42,122 nucleotides of DNA from Oscillospiraceae bacterium (GTDB taxonomy: Bacteria; Bacillota; Clostridia; Oscillospirales; Ruminococcaceae), in the NCBI GenBank assembly GCA_018380115.1, contig JAGZUF010000023.1, positions 1 to 42,122 on the forward strand, written 5' to 3'. The notes beneath the pieces were generated by a model. That model was not told the origin of the DNA. It saw only the letters and a program-made list of their open reading frames with translations, and did no database searches. The first letter of the stretch is position 1. Each line of letters starts with the position of its first letter. Shown here piece by piece: positions 32,668 through 40,692 of the stretch. Position numbers and translations under genes: made by a program.

Positions 32668-33834
32668 ATGAAGCAGAATGAAGCTGCCATGGGCGGCCTT
32701 GCCGGGATGATGGCCATGGCGGATGCGGCCCGAAGCGGCGCCGTGCTGGACCTCGCCCTTGGCGACCCGGACCTTGACACCGATGCGCGCGTGGTACGCG
32801 CCGCCATGCAGGACGCACTGCACGGCTATACGCATTACGGCCCTGCGGCAGGCGACGCCGAGCTGATAGAGGCCATTTGCAAAAGCTGGCAGGAGGACTA
32901 CGGCCTTGCGCTTGCCCCCGAACAGGTGATGGTGACGGCGTCCGGCTGCCATGCCATGTGGCTGCTGCTTTCGGCACTGCTGGCGCCGGGGGATGAAGTG
33001 GTGCTGTTCACACCGTATTTTCCGCCCTATCCCCAGCAGGTGCGTATGGCGGGCGGCGTGCCGGTAGAGGTGCCCGTTCTGCCGCAGCAGGGCTTTGTGC
33101 CGCAGGCCGCTGCGCTGGCGGTCGCCTGCGGGCCAAAAACAAGGGCTGTCATCCTCAATACGCCCAATAACCCCACCGGCGCGTGCCTCACGGCCGGGCA
33201 GCTGGCGCCCCTGTGCGAGGTGTGCCGGGAAAAGGGCATCCTGCTGATTGCAGACGACATCTACACTGCCTATTGCTTTGAAACGCCCTTTGTGCCTGCT
33301 GCGGGCATGCCCGGCATGGCGGGGCGCGTGGCCACCGTGCACTCTTTTTCCAAGGATTACTGCATGAGCGGCTGGCGTCTGGGTTATGTGGCCGCACCCG
33401 CGCCGCTTGTGCAAAAAATGCGCGAAATAAACGAAAGCAACGTGTATGCGGCGCCCATGGTCTCCCAGCGGGCAGGGCTGCATGCGCTGGCCCTGCGCCG
33501 CGAGATATTTGCCCGCGTCAATGAGACATACCGTGCCCGTGCCGAATATGCCGCACAGCGCGCAGGGGAGCTTCCATTCCTGTCCCGGCCGAAACAGCAG
33601 GGAGGGCTGTATGCGTTTCTGGACATCCGCAAAACAGGCCAGACAAGCGCAGCCTTTGCCCAAAAGCTGCTGGCGCGCCACGGCGCCGCCGTCATTCCCG
33701 GCACAGCGTTCGGCCCTGCCGGCGAGGGCTTTGTGCGCATGGCTCTGCGCGCAGATATTCCCCGGCTGAAGACGCTGTTCGACAGCATGGCGCACGATGA
33801 AGAATGGCTGCGCGCTGCCGCCCGCCGCGCATAA
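32668..33834 (+). CDS. PLP-dependent aminotransferase, aspartate/aromatic type
   Basis: A 388-residue class I aminotransferase. It shows LDLALGDPDLDTDARV near residue 28, the segment HYGPAAGDAELIEAI, TPYFPPYPQQV, NTPNNPTGACL, LIADDIYTAYCF and HSFSKDYCMSGWRLGYVAAP with the PLP lysine, plus VRMALR near the C-terminus. ATG 32668 follows GGAGGGAGGAG. It is a distant paralogue of the preceding aminotransferase and probably uses a different amino donor or keto acid in the same pathway. Confidence 0.93.
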   Translation: MKQNEAAMGGLAGMMAMADAARSGAVLDLALGDPDLDTDARVVRAAMQDALHGYTHYGPAAGDAELIEAICKSWQEDYGLALAPEQVMVTASGCHAMWLLLSALLAPGDEVVLFTPYFPPYPQQVRMAGGVPVEVPVLPQQGFVPQAAALAVACGPKTRAVILNTPNNPTGACLTAGQLAPLCEVCREKGILLIADDIYTAYCFETPFVPAAGMPGMAGRVATVHSFSKDYCMSGWRLGYVAAPAPLVQKMREINESNVYAAPMVSQRAGLHALALRREIFARVNETYRARAEYAAQRAGELPFLSRPKQQGGLYAFLDIRKTGQTSAAFAQKLLARHGAAVIPGTAFGPAGEGFVRMALRADIPRLKTLFDSMAHDEEWLRAAARRA

Positions 33835-33854
33835 TGCCGCGAAATAAGAAAACG

Positions 33855-33896
33855 CCTCTGTTTTTGGCAAACTGCCTAAAACAGAGGTGCTTTTTT
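33855..33896 (+). terminator. Terminator of the PucR operon
   Basis: CCTCTGTTTT (33855-33864) / AAAACAGAGG (33878-33887) followed by six T residues. Confidence 0.93.
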
Positions 33897-33931
33897 GTGT
33901 AAGCCGCCTGTGCCGCAGGAATGGGACGGTG

Positions 33932-33940
33932 TGGTATGAT
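33932..33940 (+). promoter_or_regulatory. Extended -10 promoter of the protease gene
   Basis: TGG-TATGAT extended -10 element. The leader has a stray AAAGGAGG (33944-33951) not followed by a start, and a TTTTCCGGC/GCCGGAAAA hairpin. Confidence 0.5.
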
Positions 33941-34039
33941 AATAAAGGAGGCAGGGCGTTTTTCCGGCACGCCGGAAAACACGCCGCCCTTCTGCAGATG
34001 GATACGCCGGGGCATTTCCCGGGGAATGGGGGCTTTTTC

Positions 34040-36289
34040 ATGCGGGGCGCTGTGAAAAAACTGGCTGCGGTTTTGGCGCTGGCATGCCTGCTGGCGTGCG
34101 CGGCCCTCGGCGCGCAAAACGTGCCGGGCGCTGTGCTGGGCGCGCGGCAGAGCACGGTGCGCATTCTTGCCGTAAGCGGCGGGAATGCCTCCAGCGGCAC
34201 GGGCTTTACCGTGGCGCGCAATTCACGCTATGTGGTGACGAACTATCATGTGGTGGAGGGATACGACGAATTTAAGGTGTATCTTTCGCACGAGGCGGCC
34301 GTGCCGGCCACAGTGAAGGCCACGGCCCCCGGGGCGGACCTGGCTGTGCTGGAAACGGCGGCGCCCTTGAAGGTGCCGGGCCTTGCGCTGCGCACAAGCG
34401 GCTTTGACACGGGCCTTGCAGTGTGGGCGCTGGGTTTCCCCGGCGGGGCGGATACGCTGGCCGGGCAGCTGGCGGCAGGCGTGGATGAGATGACGGTAAC
34501 AGACGGCATTGTAAGCGCGGTAAAGACGAGCCATGAGGTAGGCACTGCCTCGCAAGAGGTGCGTCTGGTGCAGACGAATGCGGCCATCAACCACGGCAAT
34601 TCCGGCGGCCCTATGGTGGATGAAAAGGGGAACGTTGTGGGCGTGAACACCGTGGGCGTGGAGAATGTACAGGCCATCAACGGCGCTGTGCATGTCAGCG
34701 AGCTCATCAATGTGCTGGAGGCAAACGGCATTCCGTACAAAACGCAGTCCCGCATGGGCGCCATGCTGGGCGCAGCGGCGCTGGCGCTGTGTGCAGCCGC
34801 GGCCGCGTTTGGCCTGCGCGCTTGGCGAAAAAATGGCGGGCTGCGCGGCGCAGGGCGGCGTGCCGTGCCGCTTGTGCAGTTCGTGCAGGCGGGGCGCAGG
34901 CTGGCTTCGGCAGATGCAGCCGCAGCGGTGGCGGCGGCTGTGCAGGCAAAAGGGGCGCAGGCGCACAGCCTTTGCGCGCCGCAGTGCGTGCTGGTGCGCG
35001 GCAGCGGCGTTGAGCTTGTGAAGAAAAAGGGGGCAGATTACCGTGCGCCGGGCTACACTGCGCCCGAAGCCTACTACGGTGTACAGGGCGAGGCGGGCAG
35101 CGTGTACTTCTACGGCGCAGTGCTGTACGCCCTTACGGAGGGCGCCGTGCCGCCGGACATCCCCTCGCGCATGAACGGCGCGCCGCTTGCCTTCTGCGAG
35201 CAGAACCCGCTGCGCTTCTTTATTGAGAATGCCATGGACATGCAGGCGGGCCAGCGCACGCAGAGCCTTGCGCAGTTTGCAGCAGAGCTTGCGGCGCTGG
35301 CGGCACGCCTTTCGGCCGCGCCGCAGGCCCGCGTCCCGGTACAGGCGTGCGCGCCTGCCGCCGCTTCGGCGCAGGAAGGGGCGGGGCCAAAGCCCGAAGC
35401 GGAAACGGCGCCCTTTGCCGCAGCGGAGCCCGCCGGGACGCCCGGCAGCAGCGCACCCCCGGCGTTTGAACACCCGGCGCCTGTGCCCGCGCAGGAAAAG
35501 CCGAAGAAAGGGCGCCGCCGCAAATGGGTGGCTGCGGCTGTGGCCGCGGCGGTGCTGGCCGTGCCCGTGGGGTTCGGCATTTACATCTGGCGGCAGGCGG
35601 ACGCGCTGGAGACGGCTGTCTCTTACGGGCAGTACGGCCAGGCGCAGGCTGCATACCGCCGTGCGCCGTGGCTGCGCCTGCTGGACGAGCAGCGGGCGGC
35701 CTATGTGGACGCGCAGGCGCTGATGGCGCAGGGGGAACTGGAACAGGCGCGGCAGGCGTTTCTGGCGCTGGAAGACTACCTAGATTCCAGTGAATTGGAA
35801 CATAATTTGGAGCGATATTTATATGCGGAATCCATGACGGCAATTTATTCTAAGTATCGAAGTTTTTATGATTTGGGCGATTTTCTGGATGCAAGAGAAA
35901 AGGCGCTTGACTGTTTACCGGAGTTGTATAACACTGCTATGCAGCAGTATGAAGAGAACATTTATTTCAGTACAGCGAATTACTTTGAAATCTTGATGCA
36001 GTACCCGGGTTATGAAGATGCTGAATTATATAAAATCGCATGTGATGTCCAACAAAAAATTAATCGTCTGTTGCGAAGCGAAAGCGCATACACTGCAGAA
36101 GTCAGCAACACGTTAAGATGGCTGGAGCAATACATTGATATAGAGAATATAGCCACCTCGTACATGTGGGCTTTTATGCGCGGCCAGTGGTATGCGAACA
36201 GCGGCAATTATATGGATATCCCAATTGAAGGGAACTTTTATACAAGCTTTTACCTGCCTACTGCTTCCTACTATTTTTTATTGATTTGA
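34040..36289 (+). CDS. Trypsin-like protease fused to a degenerate protein-kinase C-lobe and repeat domain
   Basis: A 749-residue membrane protein. A signal peptide (1-25) is followed by an S1C/HtrA-like protease domain with His70 (TNYHVVEG), Asp100 (GADLAVLE) and Ser188 (NHGNSGGPM); no PDZ domain is seen. TM1 is at about 239-262. Residues 300-420 resemble the C-lobe of a bacterial Ser/Thr kinase: PGYTAPEAYYG (APE motif), VYFYGAVLYALTEGAVPPD and QRTQSLAQFAAEL, but the catalytic loop reads HSLCAPQCVLV and DFG reads KKG, and there is no N-lobe. A Pro/Ala linker, TM2 (about 494-516) and TPR-like GQYGQAQAAY repeats follow. From about 35,785 the codons become AT-rich, and the end (PTASYYFLLI) looks truncated where the mobile element begins. 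The start at 34040 gives the signal peptide; 33998 is an alternative. Confidence 0.88.
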   Translation: MRGAVKKLAAVLALACLLACAALGAQNVPGAVLGARQSTVRILAVSGGNASSGTGFTVARNSRYVVTNYHVVEGYDEFKVYLSHEAAVPATVKATAPGADLAVLETAAPLKVPGLALRTSGFDTGLAVWALGFPGGADTLAGQLAAGVDEMTVTDGIVSAVKTSHEVGTASQEVRLVQTNAAINHGNSGGPMVDEKGNVVGVNTVGVENVQAINGAVHVSELINVLEANGIPYKTQSRMGAMLGAAALALCAAAAAFGLRAWRKNGGLRGAGRRAVPLVQFVQAGRRLASADAAAAVAAAVQAKGAQAHSLCAPQCVLVRGSGVELVKKKGADYRAPGYTAPEAYYGVQGEAGSVYFYGAVLYALTEGAVPPDIPSRMNGAPLAFCEQNPLRFFIENAMDMQAGQRTQSLAQFAAELAALAARLSAAPQARVPVQACAPAAASAQEGAGPKPEAETAPFAAAEPAGTPGSSAPPAFEHPAPVPAQEKPKKGRRRKWVAAAVAAAVLAVPVGFGIYIWRQADALETAVSYGQYGQAQAAYRRAPWLRLLDEQRAAYVDAQALMAQGELEQARQAFLALEDYLDSSELEHNLERYLYAESMTAIYSKYRSFYDLGDFLDAREKALDCLPELYNTAMQQYEENIYFSTANYFEILMQYPGYEDAELYKIACDVQQKINRLLRSESAYTAEVSNTLRWLEQYIDIENIATSYMWAFMRGQWYANSGNYMDIPIEGNFYTSFYLPTASYYFLLI

Positions 36290-36456
36290 TAGGCGGAAAT
36301 CTTCTTATAAGCCCTCGCAAGTGTTTATAAAACCTTGCGAAAATGGCTTAAAATCAAGGCTTTCCGCGTATTTTCATTTATCTTGCCGTATCTCCGTATA
36401 AGATGATTTTGTAAGACCGGGCACCATTTTGGCACCACAAATTATAGGAGGACGAC
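36290..36456. other. Left end region of the conjugative element, rich in inverted repeats
   Basis: Contains AAGCC...CGCAAG / CTTGCG...GGCTT (36309-36349) and GGTGCC-type inverted repeats in GGCACCATTTTGGCACC (about 36421-36437). These look like recombinase or plasmid-type binding sites. No direct repeat marking an attachment site can be confirmed, because the right end lies outside the window. Confidence 0.45.
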
Positions 36457-36819
36457 ATGAAAAACGTACTTTTAGACAAGGGTATTATACTCCCGTCCGG
36501 CGAAATCAGCAAGGATAAGGTAAACCTTGTAGCCGGAGCAATCACGCAGCCATTCGCAGAAATGGTATGGGTAACAACAGGCGGCGACATGGAAACCATT
36601 AACCGCCTTACGGACATTCTTGTTTCAATGAACACCCCCGCCGACAGGGGAAAGCTCTTTAAGATTATCAAAATGCTGTATGGGCTTATGGGCTTGCCTT
36701 TTTCCGAGGAAGCCGAGCCTATGGACGCAGACCCCGCCGTTTTGGAATACTTCATTTTTTCCTTTACAGCAGACTTTGGCGAAGTCATGCAAGACCTCAT
36801 TGCCGAAGAAACAGAATAA
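36457..36819 (+). CDS. Small conserved conjugative-element protein, unknown function
   Basis: A 120-residue soluble protein (MKNVLLDKGIILPSGEISKD at its start) with a hydrophobic core and an acidic C-terminus. ATG 36457 follows ATAGGAGG. It has its own terminator. I do not recognise the family. Its place as first gene of the module, ahead of the replication initiator, suggests a role in element maintenance or regulation, which is inference from position only. Confidence 0.8.
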   Translation: MKNVLLDKGIILPSGEISKDKVNLVAGAITQPFAEMVWVTTGGDMETINRLTDILVSMNTPADRGKLFKIIKMLYGLMGLPFSEEAEPMDADPAVLEYFIFSFTADFGEVMQDLIAEETE

Positions 36820-36832
36820 CGTACCGCAAAGG

Positions 36833-36880
36833 CGGCGTTTCTTCAATCCTACAACGGGAGAAAAGGAACGCCGTTTTTTT
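36833..36880 (+). terminator. Terminator after the small element protein
   Basis: CGGCGTT (36833-36839) pairs with AACGCCG (36867-36873), followed by seven T residues. Confidence 0.85.
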
Positions 36881-36890
36881 ATGCCCTCAT

Positions 36891-37002
36891 GTTACGCAGT
36901 AGGGGCAGAAAAAGCCTTGATACAAGCGGCTTTGCGGGCGCGTTTCTCACGCGGTAAGGGCTTTATCCCTAAACCCTCAAAATCGCTGTTCTACTGCGTA
37001 AC
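36891..37002 (+). repeat. 12-bp inverted repeat framing a leader, possible structured RNA or iteron region
   Basis: GTTACGCAGTAG (36891-36902) is exactly complementary to CTACTGCGTAAC (36991-37002), enclosing 88 bases that contain a further AAAGCC/GGCTTT hairpin (about 36911-36937). It lies just before the replication-initiator gene, a usual place for an origin, an antisense-controlled leader or an initiator binding site. Confidence 0.6.
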
Positions 37003-37030
37003 AAATCCACAGCAAAGGAGTGATGAAGCT

Positions 37031-38017
37031 ATGGCAGTTTTCCGCGTGGAGAAAAGCAGGGGCTACACCGTAATGAGCAACCACCACCTACGCAACAAGG
37101 AGCTTTCCTTAAAGGCAAAGGGGCTTTTGTCGCAGATGTTGTCCTTGCCGGAAGATTGGGACTACACCCTTGCGGGACTGTCCCATATCAACCGGGAAAG
37201 TATCGACGCGATCCGCACCGCCGTATGGGAGCTTGAAAAAGCCGGATATATCACAAGGCGGCAAGGACGCGACGAAAAGGGCAAAATGGCGGCAATCGAG
37301 TACACCATTTACGAGCAGCCGCAGCCCCCGTCATTGGAAAACCCGATATTGGAAAATCCAACAACGGATAAGCCGGTATTGGAAAATCCGACAACGGAAA
37401 ACCCGACGTCGGATAATCCAACGCAAATAAATAAAGAAGAACAAAGAACTGACTTACCAAAAAAAGAAAAATCAAATACGGATTTATCAAATACCCATTC
37501 CATTCCTATCCTTTCCCCTAACCCCTCTCCTTTGGGGGACGACGCGGCGGAGCCGCAGGAACGGAAGCGAAAGGAAGCGGCAGCACAGAGCGCATTTGAG
37601 ATTTACGAGGAAATCATCAAGGAGAATATCAGCTACGACATTCTCAAACAGGATATGCCCTACGATTATGACAGGTTAGATGAAATCGTCGATCTCATGC
37701 TGGAAACAGTCTGCACCCGGAGAAAGACAATCCGTATTGCCGGGGACGACTACCCGGCGGAGCTTGTCAAGGCAAAGTTTATGAAGCTGGACAGCGAGCA
37801 TATCCGTTTTGTCCTTGACTGTATGCGGGAGAACACAACCAAAATCCGCAACATCAAGCAGTATTTACGGGCGGTGCTGTTCAACGCCCCGTCCACTATC
37901 GGCAACTATTACACTTCCCTTGTCGCTCACGATATGGCGAGCGGCGCACTTGCGCCGAGAAAGCCGAAGTTTGGCGACCCGGACTATTATTCATGCAACG
38001 AGGGCGAAAGCCTGTAA
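37031..38017 (+). CDS. Replication initiator-like protein (RepA_N / DUF6017 type)
   Basis: A 328-residue protein. Residues 1-95 are a winged helix with MSNHHLRNKELSLKAKGLLS and GYITRRQGRDEKGKMA, typical of RepA_N-like initiators. A linker of repeated Pro-Thr units (LENPTTDKPVLENPTTENP style, about residues 98-132) follows. The C-terminal half (about 190-328) matches the DUF6017 pattern with AFEIYEEIIKENI and NYYTSLVAHDM. ATG 37031 follows AAAGGAG. It is expected to start replication of the excised element or regulate its transfer. The Pro-Thr repeats may vary in copy number between strains. Confidence 0.85.
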   Translation: MAVFRVEKSRGYTVMSNHHLRNKELSLKAKGLLSQMLSLPEDWDYTLAGLSHINRESIDAIRTAVWELEKAGYITRRQGRDEKGKMAAIEYTIYEQPQPPSLENPILENPTTDKPVLENPTTENPTSDNPTQINKEEQRTDLPKKEKSNTDLSNTHSIPILSPNPSPLGDDAAEPQERKRKEAAAQSAFEIYEEIIKENISYDILKQDMPYDYDRLDEIVDLMLETVCTRRKTIRIAGDDYPAELVKAKFMKLDSEHIRFVLDCMRENTTKIRNIKQYLRAVLFNAPSTIGNYYTSLVAHDMASGALAPRKPKFGDPDYYSCNEGESL

Positions 38018-38036
38018 AACCAAAGGAGGACGCTTT

Positions 38037-38249
38037 ATGAAACAGGGAGCTTTGATTTTTGACGAAACCGCCGACCGTTACGACATTCGCTTTGACCTTG
38101 CCGACTACTACGGCGGCTTGCATTGCGGCGAGTGCATGGAGGTGTTCGCGGGCGGCAAATGGAAACCGACCCGCATTGAGTACGGGGAAAATTGGTATCT
38201 TGTGGGTGTCCGCGCCGAGGACTTGAACGGTCTGCGGGTGCGGATTTAA
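38037..38249 (+). CDS. DUF5348-like small element protein
   Basis: A 70-residue protein (FDETADRYDIRFDLADYYGGLHCGE region) with an SH3-like beta pattern, as in DUF5348 proteins of conjugative elements. ATG 38037 follows AAAGGAGG, 19 bases after the initiator gene. A GGGCG/CGCCC hairpin with TTTTT follows its stop. Function unknown. Confidence 0.85.
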   Translation: MKQGALIFDETADRYDIRFDLADYYGGLHCGECMEVFAGGKWKPTRIEYGENWYLVGVRAEDLNGLRVRI

Positions 38250-38251
38250 GC

Positions 38252-38284
38252 GGGGCGACGTGAAGAACGGACGCCCTGTTTTTA
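38252..38284 (+). terminator. Hairpin after the DUF5348-like gene
   Basis: GGGCG and CGCCC pair with inner CGT/ACG pairing, followed by TGTTTTT. It probably separates the control genes from the transfer operon. Confidence 0.65.
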
Positions 38285-38334
38285 TGCCGCAAAGCGGCGT
38301 ACCACCCTAAAAATCATCGAAAGGAGGACGGTAA

Positions 38335-38811
38335 ATGCAAGATGAAGTAAACGAGAAAGTTGTTGCCCTATCCATTAAGACCTCAAAGCTGACCGCCGAA
38401 GTGCTGCAAAAAGCCATGAAAGCGGTTTTAGCCAAAGGCAAGCAGCAGCTTTCCAAAGCCCCGCATGGGAAAATCACTATGCGGCAGCTTATGAAACCGG
38501 GCGAAAAGGTAACGAATATTGAGATCACCGACGCGAATATCAAAGCCTTTGACGCTATCGCAAAGAAAAATGGGCTTGATTATAACGTCAAGCGGATAGA
38601 GAACGGCAAGCCGCCGACCTACCTTGTTTCCTTTCGGGGCAAGGATATTGACGTGATGACCGAAGCATTTAGGGAGTTTTCCGCAAAGAAGCTCTCACGG
38701 GAGCAAAAGCCCTCTATCCTCAAAGCGTTAGCGTCCTTTAAGGAAGCGGCAAAGCAGCTCAACGCAAACCGCCAAAAGACAAAACACAAGGATAGGGGGA
38801 TTGAGCTATGA
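38335..38811 (+). CDS. PcfB / DUF3801 family conjugation protein
   Basis: A 158-residue basic, mostly helical protein with the DUF3801 pattern (ALSIKTSKLTAEVLQKAMKA at the start, MRQLMKPGEKVTNIEI and the globular KAFDAIAKKNGLDYNVKR segment). PcfB of enterococcal pCF10 is an accessory factor of the relaxosome that works with the coupling protein PcfC. The ATG follows AAAGGAGG. It overlaps the next gene by 4 bases (ATGA), confirming a coupled pair with the VirD4-like protein. Confidence 0.9.
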   Translation: MQDEVNEKVVALSIKTSKLTAEVLQKAMKAVLAKGKQQLSKAPHGKITMRQLMKPGEKVTNIEITDANIKAFDAIAKKNGLDYNVKRIENGKPPTYLVSFRGKDIDVMTEAFREFSAKKLSREQKPSILKALASFKEAAKQLNANRQKTKHKDRGIEL

Positions 38812-40574
38812 AGCCGGAAATCAAGAAACTGCTTATCCTCAACGCCCCGTATCTGCTCTTTGTGTATCTCTTTGATAAAGTCGGACAGGCGGTGCGCCTT
38901 GCCCCTGGCGCGGATATGAGCGCAAAGCTCCTGTCTATCGGGGACGGTTTTTCCGCCGCTTTTTCAAATGCTTTTCCGAGTGTTCACCCCGCCGACCTGT
39001 TGATCGGGATTGCGGGCGCGGTAATCGTCCGGCTTGCCGTCTACATCAAGGGCAAGAACGCGAAGAAATACCGCAAAGGCATTGAATACGGCTCTGCGCG
39101 TTGGGGCAAAGCCGAAGATATAAAGCCCTACATCGACCCGGTTTTTCAAAACAATGTGCTGCTCACGCAGACGGAACGGCTGACGATGAACAGCCGCCCG
39201 AAGCAGCCGAAGTACGCAAGGAATAAAAATATCCTTGTGATCGGCGGCTCTGGCTCCGGCAAGACAAGGTTTTTTGTGAAGCCGAACCTCATGCAAATGC
39301 ACAGCTCCTATGTTGTTACCGACCCGAAAGGCACCGTCTTAATCGAGTGCGGAAAGCTCTTGCAGCGTGGCGGGTACAAGATAAAAGTGCTGAATACGAT
39401 AAACTTCAAGAAATCCATGCGATATAACCCCTTTGTGTATATCCGCAGCGAGAAAGACATTTTGAAGCTGGTAAATACCATTATCGCCAACACCAAAGGC
39501 GACGGGGAAAAATCCGGCGAAGATTTTTGGGTGAAATCGGAACGGCTCTTTTACTGCGCTCTGATTGGCTATATCTACTACGAAGCCCCGGAAGCGGAAA
39601 AGAACTTTACGACGCTGCTTGAAATGATAAACGCCAGCGAAGCCCGCGAGGACGACCCGGAGTTTCAAAGCCCGGTTGACCTCATGTTTGAACGGCTGGA
39701 AGAAAAAGACCCGGAACATTTCGCTGTCCGGCAGTATAAGAAATTCCTGCTTTCGGCGGGCAAAACACGTTCCTCAATCCTCATTTCCTGCGGGGCGCGG
39801 CTTGCCCCCTTTGACATACGGGAGCTGCGGGAACTCATGGAAACCGACGAAATGGAGCTTGACACGCTGGGCGACCGCAAAACGGCGTTGTTCGTTATCA
39901 TTTCCGACACCGACGACACCTTTAATTTTGTCGTATCAATCCTTTACACACAGCTTTTCAATCTCCTTTGCGACAAGGCAGATGATGTGTACGGCGGGCG
40001 GCTGCCCGTCCATGTGCGCTGTCTGTTAGACGAGTTTGCGAACATCGGACAAATCCCGAAGTTTGAAAAGCTGATCGCCACCATACGAAGCCGTGAAATT
40101 TCCGCTTCTATCATTCTGCAAAGTCAATCGCAGTTAAAGGCAATTTACAAAGATAACGCCGATACCATAGTCGGCAACTGCGACACCACGCTTTTCCTCG
40201 GCGGCAAGGAGAAAACGACCCTCAAAGAAATATCGGAAATCTTGGGGAAAGAAACGATTGACAGCTTCAATACCTCGGAAACACGCGGGCGGGAGCTGTC
40301 CCACGGGCTGAACTTCCAAAAGCTCGGCAAGGAGCTTATGACGCAGGACGAAATCGCCGTCATGGACGGCGGCAAATGTATCTTGCAGCTACGGGGTGTG
40401 CGCCCGTTCTTTTCCGACAAGTACGATATAACGCAGCACCCGAACTACAAATACCTCTCCGACTATGACAAGAAAAACGCCTTTGACATGGAAAAGCATT
40501 TGCGACGCCGCCCTGCAATCGTCAAGCCGGACGAAGTATTTGACTACTACGCCATAGACGCCGCCGACCTGTAA
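38808..40574 (+). CDS. VirD4-like type IV coupling protein
   Basis: A 588-residue coupling ATPase of the VirD4/TraG (PcfC) class. Two N-terminal hydrophobic segments (about 9-22 and 62-80) anchor it. Walker A GGSGSGKT is at residues 146-153, VVTDPKGTVL follows, Walker B is LLDEFANIGQ near residue 405, and the sensor-type segment SQSQLKAIY is near 440. It links the relaxosome to the mating channel and powers DNA transfer. The gene is complete, but 14 bases after its stop codon an IS110 element is inserted, separating it from the next conjugation gene. Confidence 0.95.
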   Translation: MKPEIKKLLILNAPYLLFVYLFDKVGQAVRLAPGADMSAKLLSIGDGFSAAFSNAFPSVHPADLLIGIAGAVIVRLAVYIKGKNAKKYRKGIEYGSARWGKAEDIKPYIDPVFQNNVLLTQTERLTMNSRPKQPKYARNKNILVIGGSGSGKTRFFVKPNLMQMHSSYVVTDPKGTVLIECGKLLQRGGYKIKVLNTINFKKSMRYNPFVYIRSEKDILKLVNTIIANTKGDGEKSGEDFWVKSERLFYCALIGYIYYEAPEAEKNFTTLLEMINASEAREDDPEFQSPVDLMFERLEEKDPEHFAVRQYKKFLLSAGKTRSSILISCGARLAPFDIRELRELMETDEMELDTLGDRKTALFVIISDTDDTFNFVVSILYTQLFNLLCDKADDVYGGRLPVHVRCLLDEFANIGQIPKFEKLIATIRSREISASIILQSQSQLKAIYKDNADTIVGNCDTTLFLGGKEKTTLKEISEILGKETIDSFNTSETRGRELSHGLNFQKLGKELMTQDEIAVMDGGKCILQLRGVRPFFSDKYDITQHPNYKYLSDYDKKNAFDMEKHLRRRPAIVKPDEVFDYYAIDAADL

Positions 40575-40601
40575 GGCGGCGCAGAAAGACTAACTATTAA
40601 A

Positions 40602-40607
40602 AGTCAA
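40602..40607 (-). promoter_or_regulatory. Right-end half (-35) of the circle-junction promoter
   Basis: TTGACT on the minus strand, 13 bases from the right end. In the excised circle it comes to lie 17 bp before TATTAT (42106-42111): 13 right-end bases, 2 core bases and 2 left-end bases. Confidence 0.75.
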
Positions 40608-40692
40608 GCCCCAAAACAAAATTTTCGAGAGAAATTTTAAGGTGGTGAAAATTGGTATAGCAAACAAGAGCATCCGTTGTCGAATCGCACGC

